The notes: generated from the sequence alone by a model not told the origin. Counted from the stretch's first letter, positions 1 to 6,416 are shown. The stretch is DNA of 18,171 nt from CAYPEK01 sp964409645 (GCA_964409645.1 CAYPEK010000089.1:1-18171), one strand, 5' to 3'. Program-made: numbers and translations.

Positions 1-11
1 AGCCCGGCGGT

Positions 12-569
12 TCACCAGTCGGCGGGTTTGGCGATGATTTCGCGGACTTTGATGTCGAAGAATCTGATCGATGAATCAGGCGACGCGATGATGCAGGTGT
101 CCGCGCCGCGCCCGGTGCCCGCGACGCATATCACGTCGCCGCTCGCGGGCAGTAGGCCGGAGTCGCACGCCATCGCCGCGATTTCGACGCACACTTTCGT
201 GCCCTGCCCGAACAGCCTCAGCGTGGCCGCCGCGACCTGCTCGTTCGAGAATCCCTGAAACTTTTTATATAGCGCTCCGCTGAGCGCGTGCATTATCATC
301 GTTCCTGTGTGGACCGCGCCGCCGAGTTTTTCGATCTCCTCGCGGCGCGCGGCGTCCATTTCGCTAACACCTTTCTCGCGAAAGCCGCTGCAATGGGTGA
401 CGGCGATTACTTTCACGCCCGTGCCCGCAAAGAGCTTCGCGGCGGCGACTCCCGTTTCGCCGGTCGTTGTGGCCACAACAACATATTTTATTCCGCGCGC
501 GAGCGCCGCTTCCTTCGCAGCTTCGAGCGTTTTCTCCGTGTGTTGCTTTCCGGCATCACTGAATATCAT
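12..569 (-). CDS. Stand-alone pyruvate kinase C-terminal (alpha/beta) domain protein
   Basis: A 185-residue protein resembling the C-terminal domain of pyruvate kinase (PF02887 type) without the catalytic barrel. Such stand-alone versions occur in archaea and bacteria and have no established reaction. The Thr-rich VATTTGETG segment near residues 31-39 and the glycine-rich VAGTGRGADTCIIASP near the C-terminus are where the domain normally binds an effector; ligand binding here is inference. I start at the ATG at 569 because GGGAGG lies 5 nt upstream (575-580). A longer frame opening at TTG 629 would overlap the methyltransferase stop and has no such site. It lies 56 nt after that methyltransferase and is probably co-transcribed. 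Family call good, function unknown. Confidence 0.85.
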   Translation of the reverse strand: MIFSDAGKQHTEKTLEAAKEAALARGIKYVVVATTTGETGVAAAKLFAGTGVKVIAVTHCSGFREKGVSEMDAARREEIEKLGGAVHTGTMIMHALSGALYKKFQGFSNEQVAAATLRLFGQGTKVCVEIAAMACDSGLLPASGDVICVAGTGRGADTCIIASPDSSIRFFDIKVREIIAKPADW

Positions 570-574
570 TTTCG

Positions 575-580
575 CCTCCC
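575..580 (-). promoter_or_regulatory. Shine-Dalgarno GGGAGG for the pyruvate-kinase-domain gene
   Basis: Reads GGGAGG on the minus strand, 5 nt before the ATG at 569. It decides in favour of this start over the upstream in-frame TTG at 629. Confidence 0.75.
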
Positions 581-625
581 GTACACCTTGTTTTTCGTCA
601 TGCTGCGCCGATTTCGAAAAAACGG

Positions 626-1534
626 TCAATCCTTCACATACACCATATTCAACGTGGACGAATTGCCGATCAGCGATTCCAGTCTCACAAACATGAACGA
701 AAACACGCCGATCAGGCTTCTCTCCGCCTTGCTGAAGTTTTTCGACGTCTGCCCCGCCGTCATTCTTTTTTCCGATCTCGACTGCAAATATCTATAGATG
801 CTGTTTTTCAACATCCACTGATCGAAAATCGGATCGTACAACCTTTTTCGCGGCTTGAAACCGAACCCGCCCAACAGCTTGCTCAATCCGTCGGGCGAAT
901 AGACGAACAAGTGTTCCGGCGGCCCGAAACCCGGCCAGTGCTCTTTTACGAGTCTGTGCTGAAGCGTTTTGAAGTTCGGAACCGATATCACGAGCCGCCC
1001 CCCGCTTTTCGTCACGCGCGCCACTTCTTCGAGCAGTTCAATCGGGTTGCTTATATGCTCCATCACCGACCACATCATCACCACCGAGAAGCCGCCGTCC
1101 GGGAAACCCGCTTCCTTCAGGTTATTTGTGTGTATCCTCTCGTTAAGCTCCGGCACGTCGTAAATCGGCCGGAAATACGGGTCAACTCCTTCTATATTGA
1201 ACCCTTCCTTCATCAGGCAGTAGAGCACTTCGCCCTTTCCGCAGCCGACATCCAGTACCGTATCGTCCTTCGAAAGGCCGACACTGTCGATCGCCGCCTT
1301 GCGGCACGGATCGATCTTGAACTCGCCGGGGTTTTGTTTCTCGTTCCGGTCCATGTGCGTCTTTCTGTAGTGCTCGGTGAGGTCATCCTCGTCAGGCATC
1401 GGGTTGAGATACGCTACCCCGCAGTCGTCGCAATGAACGTAGTTGAATCCGTATATGTTATCGGTTTCGACAATCGATGGATAAATGTATTGCCCGTTTT
1501 GTTTCGAACAGAAAGGACAGTCAATGCTCTTCAT
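626..1534 (-). CDS. Class I SAM-dependent methyltransferase with N-terminal zinc ribbon
   Basis: A 302-residue predicted methyltransferase. Cys6/Cys9 and Cys35/Cys38 form two CxxC knuckles expected to bind structural zinc. The Rossmann domain follows: motif I VLDVGCGKG (residues 93-101), the acidic motif II end VDP (117-119), and the FSVVMMWSVMEH segment (149-160). PPEHLFVYSP (205-214) is characteristic of the methyltransferases found in surface-polysaccharide and secondary-metabolite clusters. The substrate cannot be read from the sequence. The start has only a weak SD; no better in-frame start is visible. It lies 65 nt downstream of the PilZ-ABC gene, with a small hairpin between. Confidence 0.88.
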   Translation of the reverse strand: MKSIDCPFCSKQNGQYIYPSIVETDNIYGFNYVHCDDCGVAYLNPMPDEDDLTEHYRKTHMDRNEKQNPGEFKIDPCRKAAIDSVGLSKDDTVLDVGCGKGEVLYCLMKEGFNIEGVDPYFRPIYDVPELNERIHTNNLKEAGFPDGGFSVVMMWSVMEHISNPIELLEEVARVTKSGGRLVISVPNFKTLQHRLVKEHWPGFGPPEHLFVYSPDGLSKLLGGFGFKPRKRLYDPIFDQWMLKNSIYRYLQSRSEKRMTAGQTSKNFSKAERSLIGVFSFMFVRLESLIGNSSTLNMVYVKD

Positions 1535-1581
1535 CGGTACAATCCGCCGCCCTCACGCCTTTAACAGTTGACATGCAGCAA

Positions 1582-1598
1582 CGCCGCCGAAAGCGGCG
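1582..1598 (-). terminator. Short GC hairpin just after the PilZ-ABC stop
   Basis: CGCCGC / GCGGCG, a 6-bp stem with a 5-nt loop, begins 1 nt after the stop codon. No run of U follows, so it could be a weak terminator, an attenuator before the methyltransferase, or an mRNA 3'-end stabiliser. Confidence 0.4.
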
Positions 1599-1599
1599 A

Positions 1600-2826
1600 T
1601 TATTCCTTCTCGCCGCCCGCTATGCGGTCGAGTATGATATCCTCGATCGAACTCTCACGGATGTGGATCGAATCGAGGCGGATGAGATCGTCTCCGAGTT
1701 CCCGGATCAGCCCCGGAAGCGCGTCCCGGTAGTTGCGCACGTTGTGCTCGATGTGGCGGCCGCGCACGTTGAGCACTATCCCGGCCGACACGCTCTTGCG
1801 GATGTTTTCGGGCGTGTCGTCGAGCGCGATGACACCCTCGTGCAGCAGTATCGCGCGGTCGCAGTATTCAACCTCGTCGAGTTGCTGAGTGGCAACAATA
1901 ACCGTTATGCCTAGCTCCGCGAGTTGGCGGAAGTGGTCCCAGAGATTTCTGCGCATCGCGAGGTCGATCCCGGCGGACGGATCGTCGAGCAGGATCACCT
2001 TCGGGCGATGCACGATTGCGCACGACAGAAGAAGCCGCTGCCTCATGCCGCCGCTGAGATAGCGCACTTTGTCGTTCGCGCGTTCGGTGAGTTTTGTCAG
2101 CACGAGCGCCTCGCGGACGAGGTCGTTCAGCTCGTCGCCGCGCAGTCCGTGGTCGTGCGCGTAATTTTTAAGGTTCTGCAGAACGGTGCGGTCTTCCGAC
2201 AGTTCGGTCACCTGCGGCATGTACCCGATTTTGGTGCGTACCTCTTTGGGTTTCGCGACCGCGTCGAGGCCGAGCAGTTCCACCGAGCCTGAATCCGGCT
2301 TCAGCAGCGTCGCGAGGATGCGCAGCAGCGTCGTCTTCCCCGCGCCGTCGAGTCCGATGAGCGCCAGAACCTCGCCCCGGTCGGCCTCGAATGTTACGCC
2401 CTTCAGCACCTCCATGTCGTGGAAGCTTTTCCGCAACTCGCGCACGGACACCGCGACACCCTCCTCGCGCTCGTATCCGTAGTGCTTCGCGAACAGGTAT
2501 TTAATGAGCCGCCGCCGGTCCGTCTCCTCGATGTCGAAGAAATTCACGCCGTACGAGAAGCGGCCGCCGCCGCCCTCCGCGTCGCGCACCCAGCGCACTT
2601 CCGCGAGGCATTCGATTACATCATCGTCTCCGGGCAGCTCGAATTCGAGCCACACCCAGCTTCCCTTTTTAACAGACGCATCGCTTTCGAGCCTGATGCC
2701 GCCTCCCGACATATCGAGACTGCTCGCGTATCGCGGCGCGTCGCCCGAAGCCGCAAGCCTCACATTTACCGTCAGCGCGTCCTCGACACGCAGGTACTGT
2801 CTTCTTTCCGATGGAAGTTCCTTCAC
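1600..2826 (-). CDS. PilZ domain fused to ABC transporter ATPase, degenerate catalytic site
   Basis: A 408-residue two-domain protein. The PilZ domain (about residues 7-113) keeps both c-di-GMP motifs: RQYLR (9-13, RxxxR) and DMSGGG (38-43, DxSxxG). The ABC ATPase (about 125-345) is of the type that pairs with ABC-2 permeases: Walker A GLDGAGKT (158-165), Q-loop Gln205, signature LSGGM (257-261), Walker B VILLDD (277-282), D-loop SAGID (284-288). The catalytic Glu after Walker B is Asp282, and the switch His is Gln314 (ATQQLDEVEYC); both codons were checked. No permease gene lies nearby. The GTG start at 2826 has GGAGGG 5 nt upstream and puts the PilZ domain at the N-terminus; an ATG at 2940 is poorly supported. 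Inference: an ATPase gated by c-di-GMP that hydrolyses ATP slowly or needs a canonical partner. Confidence 0.92.
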   Translation of the reverse strand: MKELPSERRQYLRVEDALTVNVRLAASGDAPRYASSLDMSGGGIRLESDASVKKGSWVWLEFELPGDDDVIECLAEVRWVRDAEGGGGRFSYGVNFFDIEETDRRRLIKYLFAKHYGYEREEGVAVSVRELRKSFHDMEVLKGVTFEADRGEVLALIGLDGAGKTTLLRILATLLKPDSGSVELLGLDAVAKPKEVRTKIGYMPQVTELSEDRTVLQNLKNYAHDHGLRGDELNDLVREALVLTKLTERANDKVRYLSGGMRQRLLLSCAIVHRPKVILLDDPSAGIDLAMRRNLWDHFRQLAELGITVIVATQQLDEVEYCDRAILLHEGVIALDDTPENIRKSVSAGIVLNVRGRHIEHNVRNYRDALPGLIRELGDDLIRLDSIHIRESSIEDIILDRIAGGEKE

Positions 2827-2831
2827 CGCCG

Positions 2832-2837
2832 CCCTCC
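2832..2837 (-). promoter_or_regulatory. Shine-Dalgarno GGAGGG for the PilZ-ABC gene
   Basis: GGAGGG lies 5 nt before GTG 2826. It decides in favour of the GTG start over the ATG at 2940, which lacks a well-spaced site. Confidence 0.75.
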
Positions 2838-2858
2838 AGTTTCTTCTCAGCCTCTGAA

Positions 2859-2885
2859 ATGATAACACAAATCGGCGACGGTTAA
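2859..2885 (-). promoter_or_regulatory. Possible promoter of the PilZ-ABC gene
   Basis: A -10-like TATCAT (2864 to 2859) lies about 33 nt upstream of the GTG start. The best -35 candidate, TTAACC (2885 to 2880), gives a short 15-bp spacer, so only the -10 is persuasive. Confidence 0.35.
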
Positions 2886-2944
2886 TATTGAACGCGCATT
2901 TTTGGCGAATTTGCCCGGCCCATCCGAACAAGCGCCACATCCAT

Positions 2945-2975
2945 TTGCATCTTTCCCTCGGTGCGCTCTTATGAT
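2945..2975 (+). promoter_or_regulatory. Possible promoter of the SpoIIE-type phosphatase
   Basis: TTGCAT (2945-2950) and TATGAT (2970-2975) are 19 bp apart, slightly long for sigma-70. Transcription would start near 2982, leaving a short leader with AGGAGAGG before GTG 3009. Confidence 0.45.
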
Positions 2976-2991
2976 ACTATAAATTGGATAC

Positions 2992-2999
2992 AGGAGAGG
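2992..2999 (+). promoter_or_regulatory. Shine-Dalgarno AGGAGAGG for the SpoIIE-type phosphatase
   Basis: AGGAGAGG ends 9 nt before GTG 3009. It places translation there rather than at the upstream in-frame GTG 2961, which would lie upstream of the candidate -10. Confidence 0.7.
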
Positions 3000-3008
3000 A
3001 AAACGGGT

Positions 3009-3779
3009 GTGAGTCCGAACAGGAAACCGGGCGGCAATTCGCTGATACGCATTCTCGACGTGCTCAAGACGGGCGACCGGCTAAACACGGCCGAAAACGG
3101 CGCGCACAGCTATTTCCCGCCGGGGCTCGAAGTAGGCGCAATCTCAGAGCCGGCCGGCTCGCACGGCGGCGATTTTCACGGCATCATCTACCTCGACCAC
3201 AGATGCACGTCCGTTTTCATCGGCGACATCGCGGGTCACGACTTCTCGTCGTCCATCCTCGCACTCACAGTCCTTAAATACATAGATGAAAATTGCGATG
3301 ACCTCCTCCACCCGCACCTGTTCCTGCGCGCGATGAACCGCGACCTGCACAACGAACTGACTAGCGTGAGCCGTTTCTTCACAACAGCGTTCTGCGTCGT
3401 GGACACCGCTCATAATCTGCTGTCTTACAGCAGCGCCGGACATCCGCCCGCCCTGCTGTTCAAAGCATCCGACCGCACGGTGACACCCGTCGGCCGCAAG
3501 GCGCTCCCGCTCGGCTTCGAGCGCGAGATATCTTTCCCGCTCGTCCAGACGGATTTCCTGCCCGGCGACATGCTCCTGCTTTTTACAGACGGAATCTCCG
3601 GGGGCCGCAGTTCCGAGAAGGAAGAGTTCGGGCAACAGCGACTCGAAAACCTGCTTATCCGCTGGGAGGGTGACGCAGTTCGAGCCGCAACCGAGATACT
3701 CGAGGCGCACAAACATTTCGCGGCGAACGGCCCCGAAACAGACGACCGAACCATTATCGCGGCCCTGAGAACGCTGTGA
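3009..3779 (+). CDS. PP2C/SpoIIE-family serine/threonine phosphatase
   Basis: A 256-residue stand-alone SpoIIE-type phosphatase (RsbU/RsbP-like catalytic domain) that should remove phosphate from a protein Ser/Thr, classically an anti-sigma-factor antagonist. The metal-binding acidic residues are in place: SHGGDFHG (Asp55), GDIAGHD (Asp73), LLLFTDG (Asp194) and ETDDRT (Asp245-Asp246); SSAGHPP (141-147) is also typical. There is no PAS, GAF, HAMP or receiver domain and no membrane segment, so its input must come from a partner protein. No anti-sigma factor or STAS gene is in the window. It is divergent from the PilZ-ABC gene, with 182 nt between starts, suggesting shared control by inference only. 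The downstream gap holds a composite repeat. Confidence 0.88.
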   Translation: MSPNRKPGGNSLIRILDVLKTGDRLNTAENGAHSYFPPGLEVGAISEPAGSHGGDFHGIIYLDHRCTSVFIGDIAGHDFSSSILALTVLKYIDENCDDLLHPHLFLRAMNRDLHNELTSVSRFFTTAFCVVDTAHNLLSYSSAGHPPALLFKASDRTVTPVGRKALPLGFEREISFPLVQTDFLPGDMLLLFTDGISGGRSSEKEEFGQQRLENLLIRWEGDAVRAATEILEAHKHFAANGPETDDRTIIAALRTL

Positions 3780-3882
3780 AAAACAGTAGCGAGGATAGAG
3801 TAGCGAGGGAAAGACGAAAAGAAAAAACAGTAGCTGGTAGCTTGCATCTGGGGACTGGGGAAAGACGGAAAACAAAAGATTA

Positions 3883-3913
3883 AGACCGAGCCGCGCGCGT
3901 CGGCAAGCGGTCT
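3883..3913 (+). repeat. Repeat module A (REP-like), copy 1
   Basis: Core AGCCGCGCGCGTCGGCAAGC, ending CGGTC. In this copy AGACCG (3883-3888) and CGGTCT (3908-3913) extend the palindrome. Other copies are at 7067-7090 (inverted), 7155-7176 (degenerate), 9374-9397 and 16637-16661. Confidence 0.85.
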
Positions 3914-3939
3914 CGTCGAAGGATGAAAAGAACAAGCTG

Positions 3940-3983
3940 AAAAGCAGGGACTGGCAACGCGGCTTTATCGCGGTGCCTGTACC
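3940..3983 (+). repeat. Repeat module B, long imperfect hairpin, copy 1
   Basis: A 44-nt unit, about 41/44 identical to 9432-9475, with an inverted copy at 16658-16700. It folds on itself: GGGAC / GTACC, GGCA / TGCC and CGCG / CGCG arms (3947-3961 with 3969-3983) around a 7-nt loop, with single mismatches placed symmetrically. Confidence 0.85.
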
Positions 3984-3997
3984 CCTTTGAAGCAAAA

Positions 3998-4017
3998 ACA
4001 AGTTTGAGGGTGGCACA
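3998..4017 (+). repeat. Repeat module C, copy 1
   Basis: ACAAGTTTGAGGGTGGCACA, identical to 9558-9577. Here the left arm of the hairpin seen in copy 2 is missing. Confidence 0.85.
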
Positions 4018-4059
4018 ATAGAATTATACGGCAGGGACATCCCGCCGGTCAATAAAAAA

Positions 4060-4683
4060 ATGTCAACTAGACTGATACTCACAAGGCACGGCGAGACGGA
4101 CTGGAACGCGGAGAACCGCATTCAGGGCCATTCGGACATCGAACTCAACGCGCTTGGCGTCTTGCAGGCGGAAGCTCTCGCGCGGCGTCTCGTCGGCGTC
4201 CACATAGATGCGATATACACGAGCGACCTTAAACGCGCGCTGGTGACGGCATCCGCCGTGCGGGCGCGGAAACCGGCAGCGCCGTTCACGATAACCACCG
4301 AGTTGCGGGAGCGCAACTACGGGAAGCTCGAAGGCCTGCGCTGGGACGAGATCAGAAACCTGCATCCCGACGACGCGGCGATATTCCGCACGGGCGACCC
4401 GGCGTACGCTCCGGAAGGCGGCGAGTCGAAGATTCAGGTGCGCGACCGCGTGGCGGCGTTCCTCGATACGATTGTCGAAAAACACCCGGACGAAACAGTG
4501 CTGCTCGTCTCACACGGCGGCTTCTGCGTGACGGTTTTCCGCATCATCTTCGGCATGGACCTCGCGATCAAGGTTCCGTTCCGCGTCGATAACTGCTCGG
4601 TCAACGTTGTCGATTGCGACGGCGGCACGCGCATCGTCAAGTCTCTGAACTGCACCTGCCACCTGCCCGGCGAAAACGGATAA
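4060..4683 (+). CDS. Histidine phosphatase superfamily protein (phosphoglycerate mutase-like)
   Basis: A 207-residue enzyme of the RHG family, which transfers phosphate through a phospho-histidine. LTRHGETDWN (7-16) carries the nucleophile His10; Arg59 (SDLKRA), the general-acid Glu84 (ELRERNYGKLEG) and His152 (VSHGG) complete the pocket. Length and motifs fit broad-specificity phosphatases such as the CobC/GpmB-like group; the substrate is not defined by sequence, and no cobalamin gene is nearby. The ATG follows an A-rich run with no clear SD. A possible -10, TATACG (4025-4030), lies just after repeat module C. The nitroreductase starts 42 nt downstream, so the two are probably co-transcribed. 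Confidence 0.88.
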   Translation: MSTRLILTRHGETDWNAENRIQGHSDIELNALGVLQAEALARRLVGVHIDAIYTSDLKRALVTASAVRARKPAAPFTITTELRERNYGKLEGLRWDEIRNLHPDDAAIFRTGDPAYAPEGGESKIQVRDRVAAFLDTIVEKHPDETVLLVSHGGFCVTVFRIIFGMDLAIKVPFRVDNCSVNVVDCDGGTRIVKSLNCTCHLPGENG

Positions 4684-4725
4684 GCACAAACGCCGAAACG
4701 AATTCACACACAAGGGAGATACCGG

Positions 4726-5595
4726 ATGGGAAGCATAAAAATCGACCCGTCGAAGTGCAAACGCGAAGGGCTATGCGTCACGATCTGCTGCGAAAACCAC
4801 GTCTTCTCTATGGAAGCCGCGGACAGCGTGCCTGTAGTCGCGGCAGAAAATGAATGTATTCGCTGCGGGCACTGCATCTCGGTCTGCCCCGGCGACGCGA
4901 TCACGCACGACGGGATGGACCCGCGCGGTTTCCGGCCTTTCGATCCGGACACATATCCGTCACCTGAAGCCGCCGAGAACTTTCTTTATTCGATGCGTTC
5001 GGTCAGGCACTACAAGGACAAGCCGGTGCCGAAGGAATTGATCGAGAGGCTGCTCGCCGTCGGCGCGGCGGCCGCAAGCGACCACAACTCTCAGGACAGG
5101 CAGTTCGTGGTTGTCACTGATAAGCAACTCATACGCAAGCTCTCCGCCGAACTGGCGAAGCACTTCCGCAAGATTCTCACACTCGTGAATGCGCCGGTAC
5201 GCAGAGCGCTCTCCATAGCGGCGCCGGCACAGATGGAATACCTCGAAAACTCGTTTCGCGGCATGAAAAGAACCGTAGTTGAAGCCGGACAGGATAAAGA
5301 CCCGTACCTTCACGAAGCGCCTTGCCTGATAGTGATAACCGGCAAAAAAGGCAACATGCTCGGCAAGGATACCGCGCTCACGTCGCAGGAGGCTATGAGG
5401 TTCCTCGCGCACTCGATGGGGCTCGGCACGTGCATCAGCGGATACGCGATGGGAGCGCCCGGCGTCGTCACAAAAGTATTGAATCTCCCGCGAGGGCGCA
5501 CGGTCAGAACTGTGTTTTCTCTCGGCTGGCCGGCACACAAATTCAGGAAGACTGTTGACCGCGCGCGCCCGGCGGTGGTGTGGAAAGGCGAATAG
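4726..5595 (+). CDS. Ferredoxin-nitroreductase fusion protein
   Basis: A 289-residue flavoprotein with an N-terminal two-cluster ferredoxin module (1-60) and a nitroreductase domain (about 85-289) expected to bind FMN; RSVRHYKDKPV (91-101) is the usual start of that domain. Such fusions move electrons from ferredoxin-type clusters to the flavin, and their substrates are mostly unknown. The second cluster is canonical (Cys44, 47, 50, 54 in CIRCGHCISVCP). The first is not: CKREGLC has Glu14 where the second Cys should be, followed by Cys17, Cys21 and an extra Cys22. That cluster may be 3Fe-4S or use a non-Cys ligand. AAGGGAG about 8 nt upstream supports the ATG. Cytoplasmic; no membrane segment. 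Confidence 0.9.
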   Translation: MGSIKIDPSKCKREGLCVTICCENHVFSMEAADSVPVVAAENECIRCGHCISVCPGDAITHDGMDPRGFRPFDPDTYPSPEAAENFLYSMRSVRHYKDKPVPKELIERLLAVGAAAASDHNSQDRQFVVVTDKQLIRKLSAELAKHFRKILTLVNAPVRRALSIAAPAQMEYLENSFRGMKRTVVEAGQDKDPYLHEAPCLIVITGKKGNMLGKDTALTSQEAMRFLAHSMGLGTCISGYAMGAPGVVTKVLNLPRGRTVRTVFSLGWPAHKFRKTVDRARPAVVWKGE

Positions 5596-5654
5596 GTTAA
5601 AATGCGGTCTTTTCTTTTAAAATTGCCGTTATGGTTAAATCGGCGAAAATGAGT

Positions 5655-5660
5655 TATAAT
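5655..5660 (+). promoter_or_regulatory. -10 element of the RRM protein gene
   Basis: A perfect TATAAT lies about 138 nt before the TTG start. The -35 at normal spacing (TGGTTA, 5632-5637) is poor. Transcription would begin near 5667, immediately before the first leader hairpin. Confidence 0.6.
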
Positions 5661-5666
5661 TAATGC

Positions 5667-5797
5667 ATCTGCGCCGCGGCGGCGCTATCACAGCCGCATT
5701 GGGAACTCATTGCTGTGAGTCCGGTGGTCCGAGTTTGACGAATAAACTTCCCTAAGGAAAAACCCGGCAAAGAGGATCTTGAAAAGGAGAGGTCATT
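5667..5797 (+). promoter_or_regulatory. Structured 5' leader of the RRM protein gene
   Basis: A leader of about 130 nt with several hairpins: GCGCCG / CGGCGC with a 3-nt loop (5671-5685); ACTCA / TGAGT plus GG / CC with a bulged A (5702-5722); and TTCC / GGAA (5748-5759). The SD AAGGAGAGG (5784-5792) is left open. I recognise no named riboswitch. Long leaders on bacterial RRM genes are often linked to cold or post-transcriptional control; that link is inference here. Confidence 0.5.
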
Positions 5798-6205
5798 TTG
5801 GGTAAGAAACTGTACGTAGGAAATCTTGACTACGGTATGACAGGCGAGGATTTAACGCAGTTGTTCTCGCAGTTCGGGACCGTGGAAAGCTCGACGGTGA
5901 TAAGCGACAAAGCCACCGGTCGAAGCAAAGGCTTCGGATTTGTGGAAATGGGCAACGACGAAGAAGCAACAGCGGCCATTTCCGGAATGAACGGGAAGGA
6001 TATCAAACGACGCCAGATGACGGTTAACGAAGCACGGCCGCGCGAAGACAAACCCCGCAGCGGCGGCGGCGGCTTTGGTGGCGGCGGAAACCGCGGCGGC
6101 GGCGGTGGTGGACGCGGCGGCTACGGCGGCGGCGGAAACCGCGGTGGCGGCGGTGGCGGACGCGGCGGCTACGGCGGCGGACGCGACAGCAAGCCCAGAT
6201 GGTAA
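5798..6205 (+). CDS. RRM-domain RNA-binding protein with Gly/Arg-rich tail
   Basis: A 135-residue single-RRM protein. RNP2 LYVGNL (5-10) and RNP1 KGFGFVEM (44-51) are intact, so RNA binding is expected. Residues 88-128 form a Gly/Arg/Asn tail containing GGGGNRGGGGGGRGGY twice in tandem (94-109 and 110-125), like the RGG tails of eukaryotic hnRNPs and of some bacterial RRM proteins. The start is TTG, 5 nt after the strong SD AAGGAGAGG; no ATG exists before the conserved KKLYVGNL. It stands alone with its own promoter, leader and strong terminator, suggesting an abundant, independently regulated product. Likely role: an RNA chaperone, possibly cold-induced, by analogy with cyanobacterial Rbp proteins. 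Confidence 0.93.
   Translation: MGKKLYVGNLDYGMTGEDLTQLFSQFGTVESSTVISDKATGRSKGFGFVEMGNDEEATAAISGMNGKDIKRRQMTVNEARPREDKPRSGGGGFGGGGNRGGGGGGRGGYGGGGNRGGGGGGRGGYGGGRDSKPRW
6077..6172 (+). repeat. Two tandem 48-bp repeats coding the Gly-rich tail
   Basis: Two 48-bp units (6077-6124 and 6125-6172) differ only at a few positions and code the same 16 residues. The copy number may vary between strains by slippage or recombination. Confidence 0.85.
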
Positions 6206-6264
6206 TTCCAACCCGCGGGTGATAACAACCCACGGAGTAACTTCCATAAAGTTAAGATAACATC

Positions 6265-6300
6265 AACACCGGCTGCGTATGCAGCCGGTGTTTTTCCTTT
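6265..6300 (+). terminator. Rho-independent terminator of the RRM gene
   Basis: CACCGGCTGC (6267-6276) pairs perfectly with GCAGCCGGTG (6281-6290) around the loop GTAT, followed by TTTTTCCTTTTT. Preceding As allow read-out as a terminator on the minus strand as well. Confidence 0.95.
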
Positions 6301-6410
6301 TTCATAAACATTTCCGTTTCTGCGAACGAGCGCTTCAACAAAAATGCAATAAGTGTTTTTGCAACGTATAAAAGCGAGTCGTTAGAGTAGGTTTATTAAA
6401 CGCATTTTTA

Positions 6411-6416
6411 TATAAT
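6411..6416 (+). promoter_or_regulatory. Possible -10 for the GrpB-family gene
   Basis: TATAAT within an AT-rich stretch, 82 nt before the ATG. No good -35 sits at normal spacing. A small GCAGC / GCTGC hairpin followed by TTTT (6436-6457) lies in the presumed leader. Confidence 0.4.

Larger units (their letters stand above)
3784..4017 (+). repeat. Composite intergenic repeat, copy 1 (modules A-B-C)
   Basis: Nearly all of this gap consists of sequence found again at 9299-9577. It starts with TAGCGAGGGAAAGAC (3801-3815, again at 9299-9313), then module A (3883-3913), module B (3940-3983) and module C (3998-4017), in the same order as copy 2. It sits between the phosphatase stop and the histidine phosphatase start. 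I see no gene in it. Confidence 0.85.

Noticed and set aside
911..1564. 217-codon plus-strand frame opposite the methyltransferase
   Set aside because: Composition of an antisense shadow (Arg/His/Val-rich); the methyltransferase motifs lie on the minus strand.
2882..2950. 22-codon upstream open frame (MQMDVALVRMGRANSPKMRV...) before the PilZ-ABC gene, with GAGGG 5 nt before its ATG
   Set aside because: It lies upstream of the better -10 candidate for that gene, so it may not be transcribed; there is no sign of a regulatory peptide such as a codon run or coupled hairpin.
3144..4121. Long minus-strand open frame (325 codons) opposite the SpoIIE-type phosphatase
   Set aside because: The plus strand shows all PP2C motifs in frame; the minus-strand frame has no recognisable domain and runs through the repeat region.
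5667..5797. Known riboswitch class in the RRM gene leader
   Set aside because: No consensus of any riboswitch I can recall was recognised; retained only as an undefined structured leader.
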